26,081 nt of DNA from an uncultured Clostridia bacterium (GCA_946404295.1 CAMJDE010000001.1:1-26081), one strand, 5' to 3'. Positions 1-7,187 are shown, counted from the stretch's first letter. The notes: generated by a model not told the origin, from the letters alone. Made by a program: numbers and translations.

Positions 1-64
1 GGCAATTAAAACAAAAAGGAATAATTAAGAATATCTTTAGATTTCCTTTGTCAAAAAAAGGGGG

Positions 65-93
65 TTGACATTTGAGAATTCATATGCTACAAT
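65..93 (+). promoter_or_regulatory. Consensus sigma-A promoter of a putative small RNA
   Basis: TTGACA at 65-70 and TACAAT at 88-93 are separated by exactly 17 bases. No credible reading frame with a ribosome binding site follows, and a terminator-like hairpin lies about 85 bases downstream, so the promoter probably drives a short non-coding transcript. Confidence 0.7.
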
Positions 94-99
94 ATTAGT

Positions 100-210
100 G
101 TCAAATAGTAAGTCCTGTTGTTGTGCCATTATCAAGGTAAGCGCTATGTGTTGGCGTCACACGCAGGCAGTTGATGTTAAAGGGGCTCTCTTTTCGAGGG
201 GTCCCTTTTT
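100..210 (+). ncRNA. Putative small non-coding RNA of about 110 nt
   Basis: The start is inferred from the promoter at 65-93 and the end from the hairpin and T-run at 179-210. The interior can form a small stem, pairing 141-143 and 147-150 with 158-164. It does not show the conserved apical loop of SRP RNA and is too short for 6S or tmRNA, and I do not recognise a family. The 71-codon frame opening at 65 starts inside the promoter and is not credible. The transcript is inferred, not demonstrated. Confidence 0.4.
179..210 (+). terminator. Putative factor-independent terminator
   Basis: AAAGGG (179-184) pairs with CCCTTT (203-208) and CTCTC (186-190) pairs with GAGGG (196-200), including one G-T pair, around a TTTTC loop. 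A run of five T ends the structure. Confidence 0.5.
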
Positions 211-219
211 GCTTAATAC

Positions 220-251
220 TATTCGGTATAAGCCGACCGTTTATACGAATA
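220..251. repeat. Imperfect inverted repeat, possible operator
   Basis: TATTCGGTATAA (220-231) and TTTATACGAATA (240-251) are inverted copies with one shifted base. They lie between the putative small RNA and the promoter of the XRE regulator gene. This could be an operator for that regulator or a simple hairpin. Nothing else is seen between 252 and 334. Confidence 0.3.
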
Positions 252-334
252 CCGTTGCTTCATTGAAGGGTTTCAAATGATTTGATGGTGTTTTCTTTCA
301 ACTCTCGGTAGAACTTTTCTCTCCAAACGAGTTA

Positions 335-362
335 TTGCTTTTATCCGGGAACACGCTATAAT
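335..362 (+). promoter_or_regulatory. Promoter of the XRE regulator gene
   Basis: TTGCTT (335-340) and TATAAT (357-362) are 16 bases apart. The ribosome binding site AAAGGAG at 395-401 and the ATG at 409 follow. Confidence 0.7.
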
Positions 363-408
363 GGAAACAGGATGAGCGCGCGTCCAAATCAAGAAAAGGA
401 GAAAACCA

Positions 409-1221
409 ATGATTCAACTCGGAGAAAAAATTAAATCGTTGAGAAAGCGAAAGAACGTCTCGCAAGAGGTATTTGCCAACTATCTCGGCGTGTCTTTTCA
501 AGCCGTTTCAAAATGGGAGAACGGAATCACGATGCCGGACGTCGCCGCAATCCCGGCGATTGCGTCGTTCTTCGGCGTGTCGACCGACGAACTCTTCGAC
601 TTTAATCTGTATGAGATCGAGAAGAACGTGTCGGCGATCGTGGACGAGCATAGCAAATACTGGGATACCGACAAGAGAAAAGCGGAACGGATTATCCGCG
701 ACGGGCTGAAGAAGTATCCCGGGAACGACGTGCTGTTGAACTGTCTGATCGGCGTTCTTGATCTTCCCGAGCAGAGCGGCGAGGTCATTTCGACCGCAAA
801 AGCGCTGATTGAGAGTACCAAGTATGACGACGTGCGGCTCGACGCTTGGCGCATTCTGGCGGAGGCGTACGCAGCACAGGGCGAGATGCAAGCCGCAAAA
901 GACGCAATCGAGCATATTCCCGAATTGTACTTTTCCAAACTGGAGGTTGCCGCCCGACTTCTTTTGGGCGAGGAAAGGTATCTGTCCGCGCAGAAGCAGA
1001 AAAGGTTGTCCGCAGAGACGCTGGTCGATATGCTGCTGATCACGGGCAACTATCTGAAAGAGCAAGGCGACACCGAGAAAGCAAACAGTCAATTTGACAT
1101 CGCGCAAAAGGTGATCGACGCTTTGTCAGAGGATTTTACGGAAACCAGATGCTTTAAGACGTCGTTTTCCGAACGATTGCGCGATCAGCGAGATGAACTC
1201 ACTTGTCTTTTGAACAAATGA
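409..1221 (+). CDS. XRE-family transcriptional regulator with helical C-terminal domain
   Basis: This 270-residue protein starts with a classic HTH_3 DNA-binding domain at residues 6-63, with SQEVFANYLGVS and the recognition helix FQAVSKWENG. After about residue 70 it continues as alternating amphipathic helices resembling tetratricopeptide repeats, the usual plan of ligand- or peptide-responsive XRE regulators in Bacillota. The start is fixed by AAAGGAG eight bases upstream and a promoter at 335-362. The gene stands alone, closed by a strong terminator directly after the TGA stop. It and its upstream gap are more AT-rich than the rest of the window, which may point to a separate origin. Its target is unknown; the inverted repeat at 220-251 is one candidate site. 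Confidence 0.85.
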   Translation: MIQLGEKIKSLRKRKNVSQEVFANYLGVSFQAVSKWENGITMPDVAAIPAIASFFGVSTDELFDFNLYEIEKNVSAIVDEHSKYWDTDKRKAERIIRDGLKKYPGNDVLLNCLIGVLDLPEQSGEVISTAKALIESTKYDDVRLDAWRILAEAYAAQGEMQAAKDAIEHIPELYFSKLEVAARLLLGEERYLSAQKQKRLSAETLVDMLLITGNYLKEQGDTEKANSQFDIAQKVIDALSEDFTETRCFKTSFSERLRDQRDELTCLLNK

Positions 1222-1256
1222 AAAAACGCCCGCGCCGTGTCGCGCGGGCGTTTTTT
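1221..1256 (+). terminator. Strong intrinsic terminator after the XRE gene
   Basis: A perfect 15-bp stem pairs 1221-1235 with 1242-1256 around a CGTGTC loop, and ends in six T. Confidence 0.95.
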
Positions 1257-1284
1257 CGCTACGGGGTGCCGCAGGGCGCCCCGT

Positions 1285-1313
1285 TTGACACTTCGGTTCT
1301 CTCGTGCTATAAT
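1285..1313 (+). promoter_or_regulatory. Perfect consensus promoter of the permease gene
   Basis: TTGACA (1285-1290), a 17-base spacer and TATAAT (1308-1313). It shows that translation must begin downstream, at 1377 rather than at an earlier in-frame ATG. The leader contains a GCGGAC/GTCCGC hairpin at about 1329-1352. Confidence 0.9.
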
Positions 1314-1376
1314 AGTTTCGGTACTTCCGCGGACGGACTTCGCGCAGTCCGCAAAACCGCTTTTCGGGAGAACGAT

Positions 1377-2570
1377 ATGCAATCCAAGAAACTGACCTTT
1401 ATCGAATCGGTAATGCTGATTGCGGGGGCGGGGATCGGAACGGGGATCATCTCCATTCCGTACGCCATCGCCCGGATCGGGGTATTCGGGACGTTGACGG
1501 CGCTTGCCGTCGCGTACGTCGTCAGCGTGTTCACCTATCTGATGTTAGCCGATCTGGTGCGGAACTCGAAGGAGTCCGAGGACCTGATCGGGTCGCTGAA
1601 CGAGCACGTCTTTACGGGGAAGGGACGGAGAGTGCTGAACGTCGTCTTTCTCGTTCTGCTGGCGCTTCTCTTGCTCGAGTTCCTCGTCGTTTACACCCTC
1701 TGCGCCGGGAACGTGCTTGCCGATCTCCTCGGGATCAACGGCGCGCTTGCCAAGATCCTGTTCTACCTTGCCGCGTCGTCGATCGTGTTCGTCGGCGTGA
1801 AGGGAATGGGAGTCGGCGAGAAGATCTCGGTCACGCTGATCGGCGTGGTCGTGATCGGGCTGACGGTCCTTTCGCTCTTTCATCGGCACGGGACGATCCC
1901 CCTGTCCTTCGGGCGCGGGAGCGTCGTGTTCGCCGTCTACGGCTTGTTTATGTATTCCTTGTCGTCGACATTCGCCGTCATTCAGGTCTGCAATCACATC
2001 GAAAAACCCGAGCAGACCGACGCCCCCGCCGAAGGCGACGCGAAGAGGAAGCCCGACCGGACGGGGCAAGCCGTCGTGTGGGGCATCGCGCTGAACGGGA
2101 TCCTGACGACGGTGTTCTCGGTCGCGGTCATCCTCGGCTCCGAGAACGTGACCGAGATCGCGACGATCGGACTGTCCGAGGGGATCGGGATCCCGTTCGT
2201 CAAGGTTCTGTGTTCTCTGCTCGTGCTCGGCGCGATGTTCACGTCGTTCTGGTCGATCGGTTTTGCCTTTTCCGACGTGGTTTTCTGCCGTTTCAAACGG
2301 TCGACCCAACTGTCCTGGCTGATTACGACGCTGCCCGCGGCGTTGATTGCCGTTCTGGTTCCGCTCTCGGTTCTCGACTACGTGCAGATCGGCGCGGGGG
2401 CGCTCTCTCTGATCTTTCTGCTGGTCGTTTTTCCCGCCTATCTGCACGCGGTAAAGGATCCGATCCAACCGCTTCTGCTCGGGAAACTGTCCGGAAAACG
2501 GGGGCTGATCGCGTTCGTCGTGATCGGCACGGTTCTGATGGCTGCCGCGTCGCTGATCCCGATTTCGTAA
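1377..2570 (+). CDS. APC-superfamily amino acid permease-like membrane protein
   Basis: This 397-residue protein has about 11 hydrophobic segments. The first carries GAGIGTGIISIPYA (residues 17-30), the glycine-rich unwound helix typical of APC-superfamily amino acid carriers such as the Trp/Tyr permease and SLC38-like families. A charged cytoplasmic loop near residues 210-230 separates the two halves, and the family fits by length. The start at 1377 is chosen because it follows GGGAG and because the earlier in-frame ATG codons lie within or before the promoter and terminator of the previous gene. It is followed after 21 bases by a GNAT gene, probably in the same transcript. The substrate cannot be told from the sequence. 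Confidence 0.7.
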   Translation: MQSKKLTFIESVMLIAGAGIGTGIISIPYAIARIGVFGTLTALAVAYVVSVFTYLMLADLVRNSKESEDLIGSLNEHVFTGKGRRVLNVVFLVLLALLLLEFLVVYTLCAGNVLADLLGINGALAKILFYLAASSIVFVGVKGMGVGEKISVTLIGVVVIGLTVLSLFHRHGTIPLSFGRGSVVFAVYGLFMYSLSSTFAVIQVCNHIEKPEQTDAPAEGDAKRKPDRTGQAVVWGIALNGILTTVFSVAVILGSENVTEIATIGLSEGIGIPFVKVLCSLLVLGAMFTSFWSIGFAFSDVVFCRFKRSTQLSWLITTLPAALIAVLVPLSVLDYVQIGAGALSLIFLLVVFPAYLHAVKDPIQPLLLGKLSGKRGLIAFVVIGTVLMAAASLIPIS

Positions 2571-2591
2571 TCGACCTTCAAGGAGGGAACT

Positions 2592-3650
2592 ATGTCAGAG
2601 TACGAAGCCAAGCCCGAGGACGGGAGAGAAATATCGAGGATCCTTGACGCGTCGACGAGTAACGGGCTGATCGACCTTCTCTATACGAGGCGCCCGGACG
2701 CCTACGCGTCCTATCAGAAGGAACCGGGCGAAGCCCGCGTTTTCGCCCGGAAAAAGGACGGCGCAGTCGTTTCGACCTGCGCCGAACTGGTTCGCGACGT
2801 TTACGTCGGCGGGGAAGCGTGCAAAGCGGCGTATATCTGCGGGCTGAAAAAGGACCCCGACTATCCGGGCGGCGCCGGGATCAGCGCGAAGATCGTCCGG
2901 GAGTTTCAGCGCGACGATATCGACGCTTATTATTTCGGCGTTCTGACCGACAACCCCCGCGCCAAAGAGATGTTCGAGAAGACCTCGCGGCTCTTCTCCA
3001 CGCGGCACGTCACGTCCGTCAAAACCTATATCGTCAGCCCGCGGGCGAAGATCAAGGCGCCGAAGAACGCGTACGCCTTCCGGCAGGCGCGCGAGGACGA
3101 TCTGCCGGCGCTGCTCGCCTTTCTGCAGAGAGAGGGCGCGAAAAAGGATCTGTTTCCCGTCGTCCGGTCGCTCGACACGTTCTACAATCTCCATATCGGG
3201 GACTTTTACCTCTTGCTCGACGGCGGGGAGATCGTCGCCTGCGCCGCTCTCTGGAACTCGACCGGGTACAAGCAGTACGTCGTCCGGAAGTACAGCCCGC
3301 TTATGAAAATCGCACGGTTCTTAAACCCCTTGATCGCGGCGCTCGGGTTCATCCGGCTCCCGAAGGAAAACGCGCCGCTCGATTTTCCGATGCTGTCGTT
3401 TTTTCTCACCAAGGACGGGCGGGAAGACCTCTTCTATATCTACCTGAACCGGGTTCGGAAAGAGGTCGGAAAAAGGTACGGACTATACGTTTTTGCCCTG
3501 CCGGACGGGCACTTTGCGCGCAAAACCCTCGATCGGACGCACCACGTCGGTTTCCGGACGATGATCTACGAGATCCGCTTCCCGTGGAGCGGCCAATCGT
3601 ACAAAACGATCGATCCCGACCGCATGGCGACCGAAAGCGGATTGCTGTAA
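2592..3650 (+). CDS. Tandem GNAT-type acetyltransferase
   Basis: This 352-residue protein has two halves that each look like a GNAT fold. The N-terminal half (about 1-150) contains the acetyl-CoA-binding region PDYPGGAGISAKIVREF and the segment YFGVLTDNPRAKEMFEK that normally follows it. The C-terminal half (about 160-352) opens with the FRQAREDDLPALLAFL signature of a second GNAT domain and has a weak cofactor loop. AAGGAGGG precedes the ATG by seven bases. It is probably co-transcribed with the upstream permease, and the pair ends at the hairpin at 3664-3691. Such double GNATs often acetylate amino groups of small molecules or proteins; the actual substrate is unknown. Confidence 0.75.
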   Translation: MSEYEAKPEDGREISRILDASTSNGLIDLLYTRRPDAYASYQKEPGEARVFARKKDGAVVSTCAELVRDVYVGGEACKAAYICGLKKDPDYPGGAGISAKIVREFQRDDIDAYYFGVLTDNPRAKEMFEKTSRLFSTRHVTSVKTYIVSPRAKIKAPKNAYAFRQAREDDLPALLAFLQREGAKKDLFPVVRSLDTFYNLHIGDFYLLLDGGEIVACAALWNSTGYKQYVVRKYSPLMKIARFLNPLIAALGFIRLPKENAPLDFPMLSFFLTKDGREDLFYIYLNRVRKEVGKRYGLYVFALPDGHFARKTLDRTHHVGFRTMIYEIRFPWSGQSYKTIDPDRMATESGLL

Positions 3651-3663
3651 AACACGAAAAAGA

Positions 3664-3691
3664 CCGGGAGCAGCCGTTCGGCTGCTCCCGG
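3664..3691. terminator. Two-way terminator between convergent genes
   Basis: A perfect 12-bp stem pairs 3664-3675 with 3680-3691 around a GTTC loop. The T-rich tail is on the minus-strand side (complement of the A-rich 3651-3663), so it mainly serves the putative anti-sigma gene and probably also stops the GNAT transcript. Confidence 0.85.
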
Positions 3692-3708
3692 TTGCTTGAT
3701 CGGGATTC

Positions 3709-4446
3709 TCACGCCTCTTCTTCCGTCGGGGGGAGCGCGGCGAGCGTCTCTTCGGTCAGGCGGCGGGGAATGGGTTTGGCGTCGGAGATCACCTCGCAGA
3801 GGATGGGGAAGAGGAAGGCGACCTTGCCGCTCTTTTCGGCGGGCGCGACGAAGAGATAGGCGCCGTTGCCGGTATGCCAGCGGAAGAGCGAGGCGGTCCG
3901 TGTGATCAGAACAGAGGCGGGGGTGCGGAGGAATGCGCGATGAAGCGGAAGAGTTCCGACGCCGTAGCGGTCTTTCGACCGTTCGGGACTCTCCGGCACT
4001 CCGCCCGCGAGGTCGAAACGCACCGCCTCGCCGTAGCGAAGCGCGTCGGTTTCGCTCCCGCCGATTTGGTTGAATTGCGATTGGAAATACATATGCGCCG
4101 CGCTGTCCGTCAGGTGGGAGGAGCCGTCGAAGGCGGGATCGGTCTTTTCCCCGAGCAGCGTTTCGGAGACGCGAAAGAATTGTTCGGTCGAAGGGAGCGG
4201 GATCCCGGACGATCCGTGATTCACGGTCATCGAGTCGTGGGGGTTTTCCTCTATATAATCGGTCGAGGGAATAAGGCGATCGGGTCCGACGGTCCGGATC
4301 CCCGGGAAAAAGAACAACAGGCAGGTGAAGAGGAGCGCGAACGGGTAGGCGAGGGAGAGGGCGCTCCGGCGCTTTTCGCGGACGGTTTCACGCTTAGCGT
4401 CGATCCTTTTCAGCACTTCCGCTTTGTAGAAGTCAAGGTCTTTCAT
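3709..4446 (-). CDS. Putative membrane-anchored anti-sigma factor
   Basis: This 245-residue protein has a charged N-terminal cytoplasmic part (1-28, rich in Lys, Arg and Glu), one membrane helix at about 29-49, and a roughly 190-residue outer domain that I do not recognise. Its ATG overlaps the stop of the sigma region 4 reading frame by four bases (ATGA), so the two are translationally coupled. A one-helix protein coupled to an ECF sigma gene is the standard layout of an anti-sigma factor, with the outer domain sensing a signal. No zinc-binding HxxxCxxC motif is present, so it would not be a ZAS-type anti-sigma. The function is inferred from layout, not from a recognised domain. Confidence 0.6.
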   Translation of the reverse strand: MKDLDFYKAEVLKRIDAKRETVREKRRSALSLAYPFALLFTCLLFFFPGIRTVGPDRLIPSTDYIEENPHDSMTVNHGSSGIPLPSTEQFFRVSETLLGEKTDPAFDGSSHLTDSAAHMYFQSQFNQIGGSETDALRYGEAVRFDLAGGVPESPERSKDRYGVGTLPLHRAFLRTPASVLITRTASLFRWHTGNGAYLFVAPAEKSGKVAFLFPILCEVISDAKPIPRRLTEETLAALPPTEEEA

Positions 4447-4658
4447 ATCAGTTCTTTTCCCTCCTCTCCGAGTAGTTCGCGCAGGGCTTTTTTGGCGCGG
4501 TAGAGCAGATTGTCGATCTGCTTTTTGTTTTTGCCCATGACCCGCGCCGCCTCTTCGTAGGACAGTCCGTCGAAATAGATCAGGTGGATCGCGACCGAGA
4601 GGTTCGCGGGCAGTTTTCCGAGCGCCTCCGACAGCACCCGGCTCCGTTCGTTTGACAA
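4443..4658 (-). CDS. ECF sigma factor, region 4 part, downstream of an in-frame UGA
   Basis: The 71 residues from the only possible start, TTG at 4658, form a complete sigma region 4: LSEALGKLPANLSVAIHLIY, then FDGLSYEEAARVMGKNKKQI as the helix-turn-helix, then DNLLYRAKKALRELL. The same frame is open for a further 23 codons upstream (4727-4659), giving the acidic linker DADLPDPDAIAGDDFDP, and then meets the UGA at 4728-4730. No ribosome binding site stands before the TTG, so this is more likely the C-terminal half of one gene than an independent one. It overlaps the anti-sigma gene by four bases. Confidence 0.75.
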   Translation of the reverse strand: MSNERSRVLSEALGKLPANLSVAIHLIYFDGLSYEEAARVMGKNKKQIDNLLYRAKKALRELLGEEGKELI

Positions 4659-4727
4659 AACCGTCGCGGCGGGGTCAAAATCGTCTCCCGCGATCGCGTC
4701 GGGGTCGGGCAGATCGGCGTCCTGCCG

Positions 4728-4730
4728 TCA
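4728..4730 (-). other. In-frame UGA codon interrupting the ECF sigma factor
   Basis: On the minus strand the codons run AAG AAG AGG TGA CGG CAG GAC. Frame is unbroken on both sides, from 4994 down to 4443. A single C-to-T change in an Arg CGA codon would explain it. The UGA is followed by C, a context known to be leaky in bacteria. UGA is a normal stop elsewhere in the window: the XRE and MFS genes end in UGA with terminators immediately behind. Confidence 0.85.
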
Positions 4731-4994
4731 CCTCTTCTTTTTCAGGTAGCGGAACGCCCCGTTCTTTCCGAGCATATAGAGGTAGGTTTTGAGCGAGGTG
4801 CGGAAATCGTAGCGGCGGGGATGAACGAAGAGGTCCGAGACGGCTTCCATCGCGATCTCTTCCGCCGCGCGGGCGTCGCGGACGTAGCGTTCGACAAAGA
4901 ACACGAGCCCGAAGAAAAAGGCGTCCATGATCGCGTCGAAGGCGCTTTCGTCGCCGCCGAGATAGCGGCGGTACAGTTCTCTGCCGTCGTCCAT
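4728..4994 (-). CDS. ECF sigma factor, region 2 part, ending at an in-frame UGA
   Basis: These 88 residues make up sigma region 2: ESAFDAIMDAFFFGLVFFVE, the acidic core-binding segment DARAAEEIAMEAVSDLFV and the promoter-melting helix FRTSLKTYLYMLGKNGAFRY ending in LKKKR. The ATG at 4994 follows GGGAGGGGGG. Translation then meets UGA, while the linker and region 4 follow in the same frame. Without the stop the protein would be 183 residues, a normal ECF length. Its own promoter block (5037-5068) matches those before the serpin and the unknown gene, which points to autoregulation. Without region 4 this fragment cannot read a -35 element, so it should be inactive unless the stop is read through. 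Confidence 0.75.
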   Translation of the reverse strand: MDDGRELYRRYLGGDESAFDAIMDAFFFGLVFFVERYVRDARAAEEIAMEAVSDLFVHPRRYDFRTSLKTYLYMLGKNGAFRYLKKKR

Positions 4995-5036
4995 CGGATC
5001 CCCCCTCCCGCAAGTATTCTTCGCTCCGTTTCTCTT

Positions 5037-5068
5037 TTATAGATCGCGAGGGGCGAAAAGTCCTTGCG
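5037..5068 (-). promoter_or_regulatory. ECF-type promoter of the sigma/anti-sigma operon
   Basis: Read on the minus strand, AAGGACTTTT leads to CGATCTATAA near the start of transcription. The 32-bp block matches those at 6433-6464 and 7228-7259 almost base for base, including the spacer. GGAC near -35 and CG(T/A)TCTA near -10 fit the general form of ECF promoters. It lies about 45 bp ahead of the sigma ATG. Confidence 0.8.
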
Positions 5069-5075
5069 TTTTTTT

Positions 5076-5105
5076 GAAAAAAGTCGTAAAAAGCCGACTT
5101 TTTTC
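5076..5105 (-). terminator. Terminator of the first serpin gene
   Basis: AAAAAAGTCG (5077-5086) and CGACTTTTTT (5095-5104) form a 10-bp stem with an eight-base loop, followed on the minus strand by T-rich sequence. It ends eight bases before the ECF promoter of the sigma operon. Confidence 0.8.
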
Positions 5106-5155
5106 ACCCTTTATTGTAAAGGACGAGGGGGAAAAAGTCAATCCCCGGGGCGGGG

Positions 5156-6397
5156 TCAGCCGTTCGGGTCGTTCAGCGTGCCGATGAAAAGAGGGAGATT
5201 GTTCTCGACGTCGTAGATCAGGTAGACGAAGGGGCGGTCGAGGGAGATTTCTTTCGGCGGTTCCAGATATATTCCGCCACAATAGTCGAGAAATACGCCG
5301 GTGACCGCCGCCGCTCGCGTTCCCGCCTCGCCGACCTCGATATAGGTCTTGTGCAGGACCCGGGAGATATAAAGACCGATCCCCGTGACGAGAGGATCGA
5401 CGATCCCCGAGAAGTCCGCCACGGAATCGTCGAACGCCTCGGTCATCCCGAGATTTTTGAGAGGGTCGTTCAATTTGAGCTCGGTTCTGCTCTTGAATTT
5501 CGGAAGACGGGTTATGACCGTACAGTTCCGTTTGTTTTGCAGGATGGTCGCGATCCGCTCTCCGTCGAGGGTGGCGATATAGTCCGCGACCGCGGTCCCT
5601 TCGCTCGGCAGGAGAGCCGCGAAAGCGTAGCGTCCGCCGGCGTAGGGCTTGACGAAGCCGAGCGCACGGTCGCCGTCTTCAAGGAACAGGCGTTCGGTGC
5701 CGCAGAGGAATTCCACCTCGACCTTGTCGCCGTTCTCTTTTGTGAAGTCGCCGGACCTGACCTCCGACTCCTGCCTGTACGGTTCCGCCCATTTCGCGTC
5801 GAAGGCGAGGGCGTTCAGGATCAGCATCATCGTTTCGCGCGGGATCTCGTCGACGAGCTTCTCGATCATTCCGTCGGTCTTCTCCCTGACCCAGCCGTTG
5901 ATCTCGTCGACCGCCTCCCGGTCAAAGGGAGTGCGGTACGCGGCGGCGCGGTAGACGTCGGCGCACGCCCCGAGAAACGCGTCCTTGACGGCCAGCCGAT
6001 CGTCGTTTCGGATCCAGAGCGCGTCGGCGAGCGCGAGTTTGCAGGTTTCGTCGTTCGGGAGATTTGCGAGATAGGCGTCAAAAAAGGCGTTCAGTTCCTC
6101 GACCGACGTGCCGAGAACGCTCTCCATCTGCGCCCGCGTTTCTCCCGCCGCGCCGGTTGCGGTCATGGCGAGGGCGGCGAGGACCGAGAGCGGGGAGAGC
6201 AGGGTATTGTTGCCGTCGTACGCCGCGCGGTAGAGCCGGATCGCGAAATCCAGCGTACCGGACGAGACGCCGGCTTCGGGCGTGATATCGACCGTCTGCG
6301 TCGGATCTTCTCTCCTCGCTGATCCGCACCCGGCGAGGGACAGGGCGAAGGCGACGAGCAGAAGCAGGGCGAGCAAGAGCGAGAGTGTTTTTTTCAT
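5156..6397 (-). CDS. Serpin lipoprotein 1
   Basis: This 413-residue protein opens with a lipoprotein signal (MKKT, hydrophobic stretch, LAGC with Cys24), so it should be anchored on the outer face of the membrane. The rest is a full serpin fold: NTLLSPLSVLAALAMTATGA, LILNALAFDAKW and the C-terminal DRPFVYLIYD. The reactive-loop hinge EVGEAGTRAAAVTG (354-367) has Gly at P15, Thr at P14 and small residues P12-P9, as in inhibitory serpins; Arg at P13 is unusual. By counting, P1 falls between Cys373 and Leu378 and cannot be fixed, because the loop is about four residues longer than in alpha-1-antitrypsin. AAAGGAG precedes the ATG. The gene has its own ECF-type promoter and terminator. Likely role: suicide inhibition of serine or cysteine proteases at the cell surface. 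Confidence 0.92.
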   Translation of the reverse strand: MKKTLSLLLALLLLVAFALSLAGCGSARREDPTQTVDITPEAGVSSGTLDFAIRLYRAAYDGNNTLLSPLSVLAALAMTATGAAGETRAQMESVLGTSVEELNAFFDAYLANLPNDETCKLALADALWIRNDDRLAVKDAFLGACADVYRAAAYRTPFDREAVDEINGWVREKTDGMIEKLVDEIPRETMMLILNALAFDAKWAEPYRQESEVRSGDFTKENGDKVEVEFLCGTERLFLEDGDRALGFVKPYAGGRYAFAALLPSEGTAVADYIATLDGERIATILQNKRNCTVITRLPKFKSRTELKLNDPLKNLGMTEAFDDSVADFSGIVDPLVTGIGLYISRVLHKTYIEVGEAGTRAAAVTGVFLDYCGGIYLEPPKEISLDRPFVYLIYDVENNLPLFIGTLNDPNG

Positions 6398-6432
6398 ACG
6401 TTTCTCCTTTCGGGTGGTCCCCTTTTCACCCG

Positions 6433-6464
6433 TTATAGAACGCGAGGGGCGAATAGTCCTTATC
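6433..6464 (-). promoter_or_regulatory. ECF-type promoter of serpin 1
   Basis: Minus strand: GATAAGGACTATTC, then CCCCTCGCG, then TTCTATAA. Apart from one spacer base it is identical to the block at 7228-7259. The ATG is 36 bases downstream. A short GGGTG/CACCC hairpin (about 6413-6431) precedes the ribosome binding site. Confidence 0.8.
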
Positions 6465-6500
6465 AAAAAAGCGCCGCTCCCGAAAAAAGGGAGCGGTGCG
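6465..6500 (-). terminator. Terminator of the unknown exported-protein gene
   Basis: CCGCTCCC (6474-6481) pairs with GGGAGCGG (6489-6496), and the minus strand continues into TTTTTT (6470-6465). The T-run touches the ECF promoter of serpin 1, so termination and re-initiation are packed back to back. Confidence 0.85.
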
Positions 6501-6524
6501 GGGAAAAAACAGCCGTTCGGGAGT

Positions 6525-7187
6525 TTAGCGCAGTTCGACGCGTCCGAAGACGTGCTCGTGGTCGAATCCGCAGCCGGCTTTCCCCGGCGTTTCGGGCGTG
6601 CGATCCGCGATGTATTCCGCGCTGACCATAAGGGTCCCGGAATCGTCGTACCAAAACAAGTAGATATCGTCACGGATGGGATCGCGCAGGCGGAGAGCGT
6701 CGTCTTCCTCAATCCTTTCCTCGATCTGCCGGACGAGCGCCGCGCGGATCCGATTGATTTGTTCCTGCGAGAAGCCGGTCGAGTAGAACCGCTTGAAGCC
6801 GTTTTCAAAACGCGACCACGTTCCCTCCGGGTTGCGTTGATTGGAGTAGAAACGACACATACAATCGGTTTCCATTCCTCCGAGGCAGAACGTAAACTCG
6901 ACCGAGAGATAATCGTTGTTGCCGACGACGCGCTCTCGCAGCATCTCGCGCGGGATCGCCCGCCAGGACGGATACTGTTCCAGCATTTTTTCATAATACT
7001 CGTCCAGGATCGCCTGTTTAGCGTCGGAATACTCCGCCTTAACGGGTTTGACCGCTTGGCGGGGGGAAACGGGGGTCAGGAACAGGACGGTTTCGGCGCC
7101 GGAGTTCTTCTCGTAGATCTCGGTCAGGGCGATCAGCCCGCCGAGCATCAGCAGGGAGACGACGAGCGAAACGATTTTGCGGATCAT
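6525..7187 (-). CDS. Unknown exported or membrane-anchored protein of the ECF regulon
   Basis: I do not recognise this 220-residue protein. It starts with MIRK and a hydrophobic helix (about 4-22) that is either an uncleaved signal or a membrane anchor; the rest is hydrophilic and should lie outside the cell. It contains three Cys near residues 101-110 (FCLGG..TDCMCRF) and another near the C-terminus. GAAAGGAGG precedes the ATG by seven bases. It sits between two serpin genes and has the 32-bp ECF promoter directly upstream, 41-72 bases before its ATG, so it belongs to the same response. It could be a partner of the serpins or a separate envelope factor. Confidence 0.7.
   Translation of the reverse strand: MIRKIVSLVVSLLMLGGLIALTEIYEKNSGAETVLFLTPVSPRQAVKPVKAEYSDAKQAILDEYYEKMLEQYPSWRAIPREMLRERVVGNNDYLSVEFTFCLGGMETDCMCRFYSNQRNPEGTWSRFENGFKRFYSTGFSQEQINRIRAALVRQIEERIEEDDALRLRDPIRDDIYLFWYDDSGTLMVSAEYIADRTPETPGKAGCGFDHEHVFGRVELR

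Noticed and set aside
65..280. A 71-residue open frame at the left end
   Set aside because: It begins inside the -35 box of a promoter, has no ribosome binding site and runs through a terminator hairpin.
3709..4446. Zinc-binding (ZAS) anti-sigma domain
   Set aside because: No HxxxCxxC motif is present; the anti-sigma call rests only on coupling and topology.
4728..4730. UGA recoded as Trp in this organism
   Set aside because: Other genes (XRE at 1219-1221, transporter at 24852-24854, polymerase, serpins) end in UGA at the expected length, several with terminators immediately behind.
4705..4730. UGA as selenocysteine with a downstream hairpin (GGCAG/CTGCC)
   Set aside because: The stem is only five pairs and starts almost at the UGA, unlike known bacterial SECIS elements; ECF sigma factors are not selenoproteins, and no sel genes are seen here.
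5156..6994. A longer serpin 1 starting upstream at 6994
   Set aside because: The extension would cross the exported-protein gene, a terminator and the ECF promoter, and would bury the lipoprotein signal at residue 200.
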